Part shown: piece by piece, positions 1 through 11,335 of the stretch
Layout of the letters: every line of letters begins with the position of its first letter
Position numbering within the stretch: the stretch's first letter is position 1
Assembly (NCBI GenBank): GCA_025331125.1
Contig: JAOALB010000174.1
Location: forward strand, 39,550-103,549
Source: Mycogone perniciosa
Taxonomy: Eukaryota > Ascomycota > Sordariomycetes > Hypocreales > Hypocreaceae
DNA length: 64,000 nucleotides
Direction of reading: 5' to 3'
The notes under the pieces: generated by a model
The model's input: only the letters and a program-made list of their open reading frames with translations
What the model was told of the DNA's origin: nothing
Database searches by the model: none
Translations under genes and position numbers: made by a program

Positions 1-283
1 TACGCTATCTAACCTATTTACCTACTTGTAATGAACCGTTATAGCATCACTCCAACAGGCCGAAGTATGAGGCAAATAATCGCTTGTGTAGCAATCAATG
101 TGACAATATGAACTGTTATCATGCTGGAACAAAACTGAACTGAACCTACCTGATAACTATCTGTATGATGAACATCTGTTGTTGATGTTAGTACGCCACG
201 CAATCTTTGAAAGGAGATACCTCCTTTAGTAATAGCGCTTGAATACAAACTTGGATAATTACGATAACATAACCGAATTACAG

Positions 284-292
284 TATATATAA
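284..292 (+). promoter_or_regulatory. TATA-like box upstream of the cyanamide hydratase gene
   Basis: A TATATATAA run lies about 97 bp before the ATG at 389. That spacing suits a core promoter in a filamentous fungus. The rest of 1-388 contains no gene that I can recognise. The assignment is by position and composition only. Confidence 0.4.
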
Positions 293-388
293 GATTGTCC
301 TTTTCCGCTCTGAATTCACAACTCGCTATCCTCCAAACAATCATTACGTCCATAAACACCCTTACAGTGTCTCATACGCGCATCTACA

Positions 389-1237
389 ATGGCTCTTTCA
401 AAAGAACAACAAATCAAGGAGTATGGCTGGACTGCCTTGTCCTGTGACCCTGCGCAATGGGGTGGAATTGCGAAACATAACAATCCACCAGTACCACAAC
501 TTTGTGCCGATGTTCCTCTTCCCAATACTCCACTTGTTCAAGCAGCCATGGAATATGTTAAAAGGGAGCTTCCTGAGCATACTTACAATCACGGTATGCG
601 GGTTTTTTATTATGGTATGACAGCTGAACAGGAAACAGGAGTCAAGTTCCTTTCAATCTTAATAACATATCGATAGGAATGGCAATTGCAACGCAACAGT
701 TTCCTGAGTGGCAGTTTAGTCCAGAAACATGGCTATTGACTTGTCTCTTCCATGATATTGGTACTATCGATAAGCATACTCATGGCACGTTCATGTCCTT
801 TGAGTTTTATGGTGGTATTCTGGCTCTTAATACTCTAAAGGAGTATGACTGCCCTGTGCCACAGGCTGAGAGCGTTGCGGAAGCCATTATTAGGCACCAA
901 GATCCAGTTGAAGTTGGAACAATCAGCACAATTGGACTCTTAGTACAGCTTGCAACCCAATACGGTATGTTTCTTTCATACACTCTCAAGCTTGCCGAAA
1001 TCAGCGCTAATCTCAAATACAGATAATATGGGGTATCGGTCGGATTATGTGCATCCTGATACTATCAAGGATGTGACGGCGCGCTATCCTCGTCGTAACT
1101 GGTCTAAATGCTTCTCTAGCAAGATCCGTGAGGAGGTAAAGGTTAAGCCTTGGTGTCATACAACTGCATCGGAGGAGAAGTTCCCACATGACGTCGAACA
1201 CAATACGTTGATGGAGCCATACGATTCTTTGGTGTGA
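389..1237 (+). CDS. Cyanamide hydratase-type HD-domain protein (three exons)
   Basis: Likely a urea hydro-lyase converting cyanamide to urea, related to fungal Cah and yeast Ddi2/Ddi3. Exons are 389-614, 677-964 and 1023-1237. Both introns (62 and 58 bp) are GT-AG, and removing them joins YYG to MAIATQQFPEW and ATQYD to NMGYRSDYVHPD in frame. The product is 242 residues, the usual length for this family. The metal-binding HD signature is visible: H68 in YNHGMRVFYYG, the H101-D102 pair in CLFHDIG and H149 in IIRHQD. No targeting signal is seen. The start at 389 is the first ATG after a TATA box and opens with a family-like N-terminus. It stands alone, with no obvious functional link to the neighbouring NRPS relic. 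It could be another HD hydrolase, but length and motifs favour cyanamide hydratase. The gene appears intact. Confidence 0.85.
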
Positions 1238-2196
1238 GAGAGGCATGTACCATGGTTAGACTCACAATTCATTTCATGTTCAACAAGATTTTTCACAGTA
1301 CCCCCCCGTCCGTGAGGTTTCTCGCGGTCTTCAAATGAAGGTCGATTGACAAGCTGTGATAAGGACTGTTTTGTACTGAGTAGAGTGCTTCCCGGAACCT
1401 ACGATAGCAATTGGTGTTAGATGATAAGTAATACGAAGTAGAGTACGGAGTATGGTTGGATAATTTATCCTAGACTGCCAAAAGAAGATTTACGAAGAGC
1501 AGAAAGGGTGGGTAACTGGTTGCAGGGAGTTGGACAGTACGATATTCATCTCGGGCTCACATTATTGCGTTGAATTGAGTCTACAACTTAGTCGAAGGGG
1601 CCAAAAGAGATGGATTTATAGCAGCTGCTATAAGACTATTAATATGAGGACTACAGACTATCCAGCCTCATTATGAGGCAAGTGTACTCCGTACAGTGCA
1701 CAACACTGAACACACTTCATTCTGACTGGCTCTGTGATATGCAAAGTGCAGATAAAGAGGAATGAAAGGAAGGAAAGAAGGGAAAGGATGGTACACGATT
1801 TATGTGTATCACTCTGATTCTAGCTTAAGGGGGGCTAGCTTGGCCGCTCAAGCTAGACTTAAGCTAAATTAACTAAATTAAGTAATATATAGGCCTAGCT
1901 AAACTAAGTTATAATCCACAGTTATCCTGGGGCTATCCTTAAGCTATATAAAAGTATAAAAAAGGGTTCTGAGCGGAGGTGCAATAAAATAAAGTAAAAT
2001 TTATAAGGCTTAAAATGTAATAAAAAAGTAAACTTGAATTAATTAAGTTAACCCTTTAGTTAAAATGCTTGGCCTGAATTAACCTAGTTAGGATTAGAGT
2101 ATTTAGCGTTAACTAACATAAGCCTCGGTTACATTGTTATTGAGGAAAGTGAGTGAGACAGGAGTACGGAGTACTACCAAGTACTCCGTACTTTGT
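1238..2196. other. Intergenic region, no gene seen
   Basis: No supportable ORF is present. The stretch from about 1810 to 2100 is AT-rich, with repeated AGCTTAAG/TTAACTA-like words and weak self-complementarity between its ends (about 1812-1850 and 2050-2097). It may be a RIP-eroded transposon fragment. TACTCCGTAC/GTACGGAGTA palindromic words occur near 1446, 1686, 2163 and 2181. This may hold the terminator of the cyanamide hydratase gene, but no specific signal was identified. Confidence 0.5.
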
Positions 2197-2725
2197 AGGG
2201 GGTCTCAAAAACGACCATCCCCGCCCTAGTCCACAAGGACGGGGGGACGGTGAGTAGCAAAGTACGTTTTGGTTCGCCCCCAAAAAAGTCACTTCGGGTT
2301 ACTATATAATTCCCATATAAATAAAAGTAGACATGTTTTGTCTGCATAACACCAAGATTACAACAATTACTACTCCGGATAGCTTCAATATATTACAGCA
2401 TTTCCAAAACTCAACTGTTTTGTATTAAACCTTGACGATGGCTTCTTTACAGACTCCTCTATCTATATCCCAAAAATTCTCAATTCAAAGGTTGTTCTGG
2501 TGCAGGAGTGTGCATTATAATAATTTTTGTCGTTGACGATGTCGTGTGTATGTAAATATTGAACTTTATGTAGATAAAGAGTCTACTTGTGCTATTATAT
2601 AAATTGGCTGGGCTTCCATGTACTTCTTTTTTGCGAACCAAAGCATACTTTGCTACTCAGTGTCCCCCCCGTCCTAATCCATTGGGACGGGAATAGTTAC
2701 GAAGTAGTCGTTTTTGAGACCCCCT
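2197..2725. mobile_element. Non-autonomous TIR element (MITE-like), about 530 bp
   Basis: The left end (2197 to about 2280) and right end (about 2632 to 2725) are long, imperfect inverted copies of each other. Both carry AGGGGGTCTCAAAAACGA at the outer tip. Inside lie matched blocks containing GGACGGGGGG and GAGTAGCAAAGTA, followed by a TTTGGTTCGC word. The interior (2290-2630) is AT-rich and codes for nothing. This is the architecture of a non-autonomous DNA transposon with about 90-bp terminal inverted repeats. No target-site duplication is clear, so the superfamily is not assigned. It sits just beyond the 3' end of the NRPS pseudogene. Confidence 0.75.
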
Positions 2726-2951
2726 TGGTACTCGTATATGAGAGATATGAATGTACTTCGTAAGGCAGCCACGATAACTGTGTGGATCTCCAAAGGAACC
2801 TACCCTGCAAAATTCCAAATCATAGTCTTTATCTAGCGAAATAAATATATAGATCTATATGGACTCTAGCAACTGCTTATTTCCCCTTCAATAAAGCGAT
2901 GTGCCCTTATAGCCCCGTTTATAGACGAAACTGGTGCATTCGGCCTGTTGG

Positions 2952-5900
2952 CTATGCGACGCGGAGATCGTGCAAAAGGCCAACCGCCATATCTTTAGGC
3001 ACGAGATCAAGTGCATAGCTGAGGTTCACCTCCAACCATCCTGGCTCTTGAGTCGCCGCAATCGTGATTTCCGTCATCATGTAGAAACCTTCCACAGGCG
3101 TAACGAACGCAGGCTTATACTCGGTTTCTCCGAGCATGAAGCCAGACTCCTGAGCTCGTTGGTGATTGATCAGCGATGTAAAACGGGTCCATTCCACGCA
3201 ACTCTCGACAATACGCTGGGTGGCTATTGTCTCGTGTCGAATGCTCTCTATTTGCTGGTTTCGGATGTGATCCAGCAGCTCAGAGATGGTCGCGTCGGGA
3301 GGCACGACAAAGTGAAAAGGCAGTGCCGTAACGCAACAGCCGTACGCGCCCGCGACGGCGGGACCACGGCGTTACGACCTGTACTCGACTCGGAAAAGAC
3401 TACATCCAAGAGCCCAGAGTGCTCTGCAAGGACTATTCCCCATGCTGCTTGCACGATCAGGGCTGGCATCATTGCCGATGCAAGTGAGGAGGGTAGCACT
3501 AGCGTCTCTTTTGGTAGTGCAGATGCCTTTAGTTCCGTTTGCGTGTGATCCTCCTAGTTGTGGCATCACCGATCCACGCAAAAGTTCGCGCCAGTACAAG
3601 AGTGACGGGTCGTTGATGCGGGCATGAAGGTCGCACAGGTAGCTGGTGAACGGGGGATGTGACTGAAGGGCAGTCCCACGATAGATGACCATGAGGCTGT
3701 CCCAGATCAGAGGGAGGGAATGCGCGTCATAGAGTGCATGCGACATCCGGAACAGTATCCTATGGTCTTTGCTCCGGTCCGTGGTGATGATTGCAATATC
3801 GATGGGGGGCTTTCCTTGCTCCAGGTTTCCAAAGGTCTCTTCCTCCATGAATCTTTTCGTGAATGTATCAATGCTTTCATTGGTGTGATAGACCCGTATC
3901 TTCGGATCGTATGCACTGAGCACAACTTGCCAAAATTGACCGCTATCCTGCACAAATGCTGTTCGGAGCGTTTCGACGTGGTCGATCAGCGTCAAACAAG
4001 CACCTTTCAACTTATCAATGTCATAATGGCCTTCGCCGTCAATAGCTATGTAATTCAAGTCCATGCGCGTGTGCGAGAGCATTCCAGTAACACTTAGAGC
4101 TTGAAAGTCCGCCACCGGTGTGACGTCAAGTACTGTGGCTTCAGAGGTCTGTATCCATGGGAGGCTGGCGATTGTTTCCAAGAGCGTGCTTCTGCGTCGG
4201 CCATCCAAGTGTGAGAAGCGCTGGTAATGACCGAGTCTTGAGGCGGCCGACGAGGACTTGCTGGCCGCAGATGCCATTTGTTCAAGCACCGGGCTTTGGA
4301 AGATGTCTGCCACTGTAAGCTGCAAACCAGCTTCTCTGGCCAGGGCGGTCAATCTCATAGCCACGACCGAGTCACGACCGAGATCGAACAAATTGTCGTC
4401 TCCCCCGATGAGCTTTTCATCGAGTGACAGGACGGTGGACCACAACCGCCGCAAGAGTACCTCTGTCTCGGTCACCACCGACTTGAGAGAGGCATGACTG
4501 AACAGATGACGGTTTCAATCATCGATGCCCAGGGCGGCAAAGACGGCACGGAGAGCCAGCCGATCCAGCTTGCTCGATGGGTTCAGCGGCAAACGTGTGA
4601 CTGGGAGGAAGATCTGTGGGATCATATACGACGGAAGGACGGTCCGCAAATCTGTGCGAAGCTGTTCGAGCATCGACCGCAGCGCGAACGAAGTTTCCGC
4701 CACCTGGATTGGTACATCATTTGGCTTTTCGATGGCGGTCGTCTTGAGTTCAAGGGCTGCAACCAACACGCGATCACTTCGTCCGTGAGCCAGTGTGATG
4801 TAATCGACGGCCGCTTTACGGACGTCGGGCATTAGTCGCACGATCCAGCTCTCGATTTCGCCAATCTCGACGCGCTGGCCATGGATTTTCACCTGGGTGT
4901 CTCGTCGACCAAGCATCGTGAGTGATTGGTCAGGGTTTTGACGGACAAGGTCTCCGGAACGATAGAGACGCTGATTGCGTGCCGACGGGAAGCCCTCCAC
5001 CCAGCGGGGGTTCATCACAAAGGCCTGGGCCGTCTTATCGGGCTCGTTGATGTACCCACGGCCCAACTGGGGACCTTGGACCAGAAGCTCCCCTGGAACC
5101 CCGATTGGACATAGTCGGTTGAAGTCCGTTGGCGAAACCACCCAAAAGCAACATGCTACGGGTAGACCCACATTGGGTGCGTCTCGGCGTTCTACAAGGG
5201 GCCGGCTGCAAGCCACAAGGATGGAGCATTCGGAGGGACCGTATGAGTTGATGATTTTCGAAGACTTACCCCAGAGATCGATGACGTTGGGGTCGAGGGG
5301 TTCACCTCCTACCACGAGCGTGTCGATTGGAGGGACTTCCTGCGGGCGAAGCAACGCCGCGACCGTGGGTGTCAAACTGAGGAAGTTCACTCGCAAATCC
5401 CAGACTGCTTGCGCGAGGTTGCTGACGCGATCATGCTCAGAAGGTTCGCATACACAGCCTCCTTGAAAGAGAGTAGCGAAAACGTCCGAGATGCTGTTGT
5501 CGAATGTGAACGCGGCAAACTGTAGTGCTCGCGAGTGTGCTGTCAGGCCGAGCATACGGCTGTGTTTGATCAAGCTGCTGGCGAGAGCCCCGTGCTCCAA
5601 GATAGATCCCTTGGGAGTACCTGTACTTCCAGAAGTGAAGACCACCCAGGCCACATTGTCAGCAGTGACAGTTGAACAGGGGGGTCCTGAAACCTGCGGC
5701 GATAGGCCGCTCATCAAATGATCATCAATGACGATGGTTCGCACACCAAGCGAACTGAGCCGGCTCGCTTGCTCACTGTCGGCGAGGATGAATCTTGCTC
5801 TCGTGTTCTCTACGATGGTGTGAATGCGGACGAGCGGATGCTGGATGCCCAACGGGACCACGCCCGCGCCAGCTTGCAAGATGGCAACAAAGGCAACTAT

Positions 5901-8900
5901 GGCCCACTTGGACTTGGACATGCACACTCCGACCAGTGCTTCGGGTCCAACTCCGCTGTCGAGATGCCGGAGGTGATGCGCCAGGCGGGAGGCCGTATGG
6001 ACCAATTCTCTATATGTCAAATTGCCGTCCCAGGCACATACGGCTGGCGCGTCTGGTTGTCGAGCGCTTACGTCACCCAAAACCTCGTGCATACACTGGT
6101 TCGTACGCTCCGGAATTCTCTCGTTCCATGAAAGAATTTGAGCTTTGTCCTGCGGGCTGATCAGGTCGAGGTCGCTCACTAGACGGTTCTCATCGTTTCC
6201 AAACTGGGCAAGCTGCTGGAAGATGTTCTCGAATTGTTCAAGAACACGGCGGACCTGCAACATGCTGATTGCCGCTTCATCGAACCATACATCCACGTTG
6301 ACCTGCTTGTCCGTGATCATCGTGCACTCGATGTTGAATGCATATCCCTGGATAGCGTCATCACTCCTGTTTTCCCTCTCAACACTCAACAGTTCCTCCG
6401 TTGCTGAGCGCTTCCCATCGTCGCTCTCGATGGCGGCTTGCACTGTGAACAAGTGTGCTGGGGTGAAAAGGCCGTCACCGAGGTCAGGAACATGGCGTCT
6501 GATGTTTTGCAAGCCTGTATGTTCATATGGAATCATCTCTACGGCGTCTTGCTGAACTCGCAATAAGAATGTCTGAATTGAGTCGCTCGGCAGAATCTGT
6601 ATGCGCACAGGGACGGTGGCGACGGTCGGAGCAAGACTATCCTCGATGCCCTCAACAGGCGCCTGTCGTCCAGACAAGGCCACCATGATCAGTGCTTCAT
6701 TCTCATCTGTACCGGCGTACGCAGCGAGTAAAATTGCCCACGCCGCACGAAGGATGTTGGACGTCGTTACTGAGGCGGGCGAGTCATGGCCGCTGTGTTG
6801 GGTGATGTGGCATCTTGCATGCTGCGTTGACTGAGGTAGATACGATGGATCGACCGGCAACTCTGGGAACTTGATCACGTTTACATGCCCCAAATGCTTC
6901 CGCCAAAACGACCGCGTCGCGTTCTCGTCTCGAGCAACCAAGTAACGTATGAAGCGTGACATGGGCACTGGCTGTGGGACAGGCTCATTCCGCCCTAGAC
7001 GCGCTAGCATGTCCATGGTTTTGATTATGCTCCAGCCATCGTATATGCTGTGGTGCATGGTCCACACAAAGTGCTTCTTCTCACTTCCAGGAGCCTCGAT
7101 AATGGATATGCGGTAAAGTCTGCTCCCGTACGTCATGGGGACGCAGTGATCCTCTTCCAGATAGGCCTGAAGAGATGACGAAGATTGCCAATGCACTGGC
7201 TCTTGGACCACAACTTGAACAGCCCCTGTTTCCCACGGTACAATACGCGTACGTAAGATGGCCAGAGACTTCCACAGCCTTTCCCAGATAGCCTTGAAGA
7301 AAGCAACGTCTCCATTGAGGCGGAAGACTCGCTGGAGGACATATTTGTCCGGTCGTTGCGTTGTGATGGCCATTAAACCCTCTTGTAGAGGAGAACAGGG
7401 GTAAACGTCTTCAATATCCTCAGCTGCCACATTACACTGATCTGCTAGAGCGACGATCTGACCTGGTCGAATGGGAGAAGGCCCAAGGCTGAGCGTAAAA
7501 GGCGCCCCGTCGGCCACAGCAGCTGGCATAGACATTTCGAGTTCCGCGACACGTGCAAGGTCGGAGAGGCGTGGGTTCTGGAAGATCTTGGCCACCGTGA
7601 GAGAGATTTGAGGTTGAGCCTGCCGTGCGGCTGCAACCAGCTTCATGGCGCCGATAGAGTCACCTCCGATCTGGAAGAAGTCGTCTTCACTGCCAATGGC
7701 TTCTGGTGGCGTTTGAAGGATGGTGGCCCAGAGACCTTGCAACAACCGCTCTATCGGAGACGAAGGGGAGTTCTTGGATGTGATAGAGGTGGTGGCTAGG
7801 AAAGCATTGAGCTTGGTCTCGCCAGATTGCAGAGGGCGCGACGAACTGTCGGTCGGTCGACTTTGCCGGCAGAGCTCAGTGGGATTTTCCAAAATGGCAC
7901 GATGACACTTGGGACCATGTGGGATGGTAGGACGGTGAGTAGGGAGCGCCGAAGCTGATTAAGTTGAAGCAATATTGATGGATGCGGCGAAGCAACACCG
8001 TGCTCCCTAGACACAGCGCTGTTAGCTTCGACCGCGGCGATTATCCGCGGCTCGCTGCTCTTATCGAAGGGCGTGATGAGACCGACATACACCACCCGGA
8101 CCAAATCTGGATTCAGTCGGAGAATCCAATTCTCAACCTCACTGGTTTCCACACGTTGCCCGCGGACCTTGACCTGATCATCGCGGCGACCGATAAATGT
8201 AAGGGATCCATCTTGGCTCTGCCGGACGATGTCTCCGGTTCGGTACATGCGGCAGCCTGTCTGCGAACCAAGCTGGCGCACAAAGGCCGGGTCGACCACA
8301 AAGCTCGCGGCAGTCGAATTCGCATCATGGAGATATCCAGTAGCCACGAGCGGGCCTTCAACTAGCAGCTCTCCCGGCATACCCACTGGACACAAGTAGT
8401 TGAAATCATCCGGCTGTGTGACCCAAAAGGCCACCCCAAGTGGGTAGCCGATGATGGGTGCTTCATGCCTTCTTATCAGCGGACGACTCACAGCGACGTT
8501 GATTGTGCATTCCGTCGGCCCATACGCGTTAATGACTTGCGCAGAGCCACACTCAAGCCAAGGCTCCACATCTGCCGGTTTCAGTGCTTCGCCTACGAAT
8601 ATGAGAGTACGGAGCGAGGGCAGCTGCTCAGGGTTCAACATACGGGCAACTGTTGGCGTTAGCAAAGCAGATGTGACCCGGAATTCGCACATGAATTTCT
8701 CGAGGTTGTTCAATCGATCATGCTCTGATGGTACACACACACAGCCACCGCTGTACAGGACGCTGAGGACCTCATGGTTGGCCGGATCAAAGGTGAAAGC
8801 AGTAAATTGGCTGGCGCGTGTATGAGGTCCGTATCTCAAGTGTGGCGTTTCCACCTAGGCCTTCATGCTCGTACAAAGCGACCCATGGTCCACCATGACA

Positions 8901-10390
8901 CCCTTGGGCATACCGGTACTTCCAGATGTATGCATGATGAAGGCAATGTTGCTGGAAGCTACCGTTGTACTGTGTGACTTCGAAGGATCGGGAAGTGGCC
9001 AACCATGACAGATGTCTTCGACCGCGACGAAGCACACTCCCTGGTCTTTTAAAGCGTCAAGACGAGAGATTTGCTCGCTGTCTGCCACAATAAGTCTAAT
9101 ACCACTGCTTTTTATGATACCTTCGATCCGCGGAAGAGGGTTCCATCCCATGCATCGACTACCACGCTATCAAGCTGCATCTGCAATTTTTGCTGAATAA
9201 GTCGATGTGCACAAGTTTCCATTTTTGGAAGAATACTCTTCAAGGACTGGACCCGGGCCATGTCCCCTTTCGACAGTCTCGCAAGGTCTCTGAGCCGCCG
9301 AGTCGGACTGTCAACTAACGACTGCACAACCTCCAGGAAGTGATCGAGTATGCGCTTCGCAGCCGTCGAATCCATGAACCGTGGGGAGTATTGGACAGCG
9401 ACTTCGATCTCACGGTCGCCTGTCACAACGTGCAAGTTGATATCGTACTCGGTCGGGTCATTGCTTGCGATCGGTTCTACAACTAGGGTGTGATGGTTCA
9501 TACTGACTGCGTCGTGTTTTCGGCGAACAGACATAAGGGTGTTGAATAATGTCTGATCCGTATGTTTGAGGGCATGCTGTATAGCTGCCAAAGAGGAACG
9601 TTGGTGCAAATGCGTCTAGAAGGCGCCGCTGGAGGTCACGGGCAGCGTCGCCGACCGTTGAGTCGAAGTCCAGAGGAATGAAGTGGATAGTTTGGTTGAT
9701 CACCGGGCCGATCATGAGGTCTATGTTGGCCAAAGGAATGTCGCGACCATTGAACAGACCGCCCCAGCATACACGATTGGAACCGGTGTAGAAAGCTAAG
9801 ATGAGTGCCCAAGCCAACTCGAAGACGGTAGCCACTATTACCCCTTGGGTACTTTGGAAATGGTGCAAGGCCGACAAGTCGTCCAGTACGGTCAAGGTGA
9901 ATGGCGCATCACTGGCAGTCTCATTTTCGACTACACTTTCCACAGGACTAAGAGGTAGCAGGAGACATGGAGGCACATCCGCCAGCAGAGTGGTCCAAAA
10001 CCGCAAATCTTCTTCCATAGGCTGCTTTCGGAGATATGAAACATAAGTGCTGTACGTGGAACCTGGCGTAGCAAACGGCACTGAATCATATGTGTCAAGA
10101 AGTTCGCGGATGAAAATCTCAAAGGACGCCTCATCAGCCAAGGCATGAGTCGTTTCTAACTGCCCATAAACACCGCCACCGGCGGTCTGAAGGATTGTCA
10201 GGCGGAGCGGGGGACGTCCACGAACCTCCTGCATGATAGGCAACGCTGCAAGATGCTGAATGGGATCTTGATCCTCCTGGCAAGTTCTAAGGATGATGTC
10301 GGCCTCAGGCGATTTAAGGACAACCTGATGGAACTCGTCCTGATCAGGCAATGATTCCACGAACACGGTGCGCATGATGGGCCTTTTTGT
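2952..10390 (-). pseudogene. Decayed NRPS, C-A(deleted)-T-C-A-T-C
   Basis: Read on the minus strand, the relic starts inside a condensation domain (about 10390 to 9250; THALADEAS in place of HHxxxDG) and lacks its 5' end. A frameshift falls near 9600-9620. The first adenylation domain has lost about 60 residues at about 9134, where WDGTL joins straight to PRIEGII, and carries an in-frame TAG at 8855-8857. A frameshift at about 7800-7890 leads into a thiolation domain (IGGDSIGAM), an intact-looking C domain (HHSIYDGWS) and a full A domain (FTSGSTGTPKG). An in-frame TGA at 4515-4517 precedes a second T domain (LGRDSVVAM) and a terminal C domain (SHALYDAHS). That last domain is split by frameshifts near 3500 and 3335. 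A terminal C domain is known in fungal cyclising and siderophore-type NRPSs, but the original product cannot be inferred. This many lesions cannot be explained by introns. Confidence 0.88.
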
Positions 10391-11335
10391 GCCCGGGTAT
10401 GAAGTACGAAATGCATTTTTAACTATGCTCCGTATAAGTACCTTAAATCCTTCAAGATCGCTGCCGCACGACACCCGTTTGACTGTTGAGACCCTTGAAG
10501 TATGGAGTAAGGCTAGTGCTATACACGTACCCACTAAGTGGACTCTGGATTTATCTTTAGTATATGATCTTGTACCAGGCTTGATCAGGTAATTAAAAGC
10601 TGACAGTAGCTACAAGCGGGATACCCCATCCCATCAAGTGCAGGTGGGACTGGGGTGTTGATAGCAGTAGTAGTACTGCGAGTTATAGTAGTATCTTAGT
10701 ACTACTACGATACTCTGTATGGAGTAGTAATAATCGGTCTAAATATCGGGCCTGCCAAGAACCCGCTTTAACGCCATGGAACGCACCCTCCGTTTGACTA
10801 TCTTAAGCTTGGTGCCCAATTGTATAACGGCAGCTTATCCATATAATCTAAATACATTCTTCCTCCACCTAAATCAGTAAGGTATAGGAATTTTATACTA
10901 GCATTTTAGCCAACTACACATTGATTTTAAAGGAGCTCGTACCAGAATGAAGTATCACACCATCCAAAAGGGTAAAAGTCGACCGAGGTACATTATGTTG
11001 CCCGAAGACGATAGATAGACGATTACAGTGCCAGATGTCCGGTGTTATTTCTTCACCCCTTGAGGGATTATCGGCTGACATCAGACTTCCATGTCCTCGT
11101 ATAAAGTACGTGCTAGTCAGCACTAGTCAACCATGAACTAAAGTAATTCATGTCAGTTTAATCGAGCTTCCTGTAATGTCTGGCTTATTATAAGTATATC
11201 ACGGTTATTGGCATTCCAAGGTCGACAGGACGAGAGCTTTAGACGGAATTCATTCATAGTATCCGTTCTGGTTCCTGCAGATAGACATCCGCAGGCTTTT
11301 CATTTCTCTCCATTGCCCAAAGGTATTCGATTACT
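10391..11335. other. Intergenic region between the divergent NRPS and PKS relics
   Basis: No coding region is recognised. The NRPS relic runs left and the PKS relic runs right from here, so this was probably once a shared promoter region; its left part also replaces the lost NRPS 5' end. Short TAGTAGTA/TACTACTA tracts occur around 10660-10735. TATA-like words near 11190 lie about 145 bp before the PKS ATG. No certain regulatory site was found. Confidence 0.4.

Noticed and set aside
1810..2100. Possible TIR element with AGCTTAAG-rich ends
   Set aside because: The end-to-end complementarity is short and broken by many mismatches; it may be an eroded element but I cannot define it.
4525..8365. 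Plus-strand ORFs of 60-165 codons over the NRPS
   Set aside because: They overlap well-supported NRPS domains in antisense and have arginine/serine-rich shadow composition.
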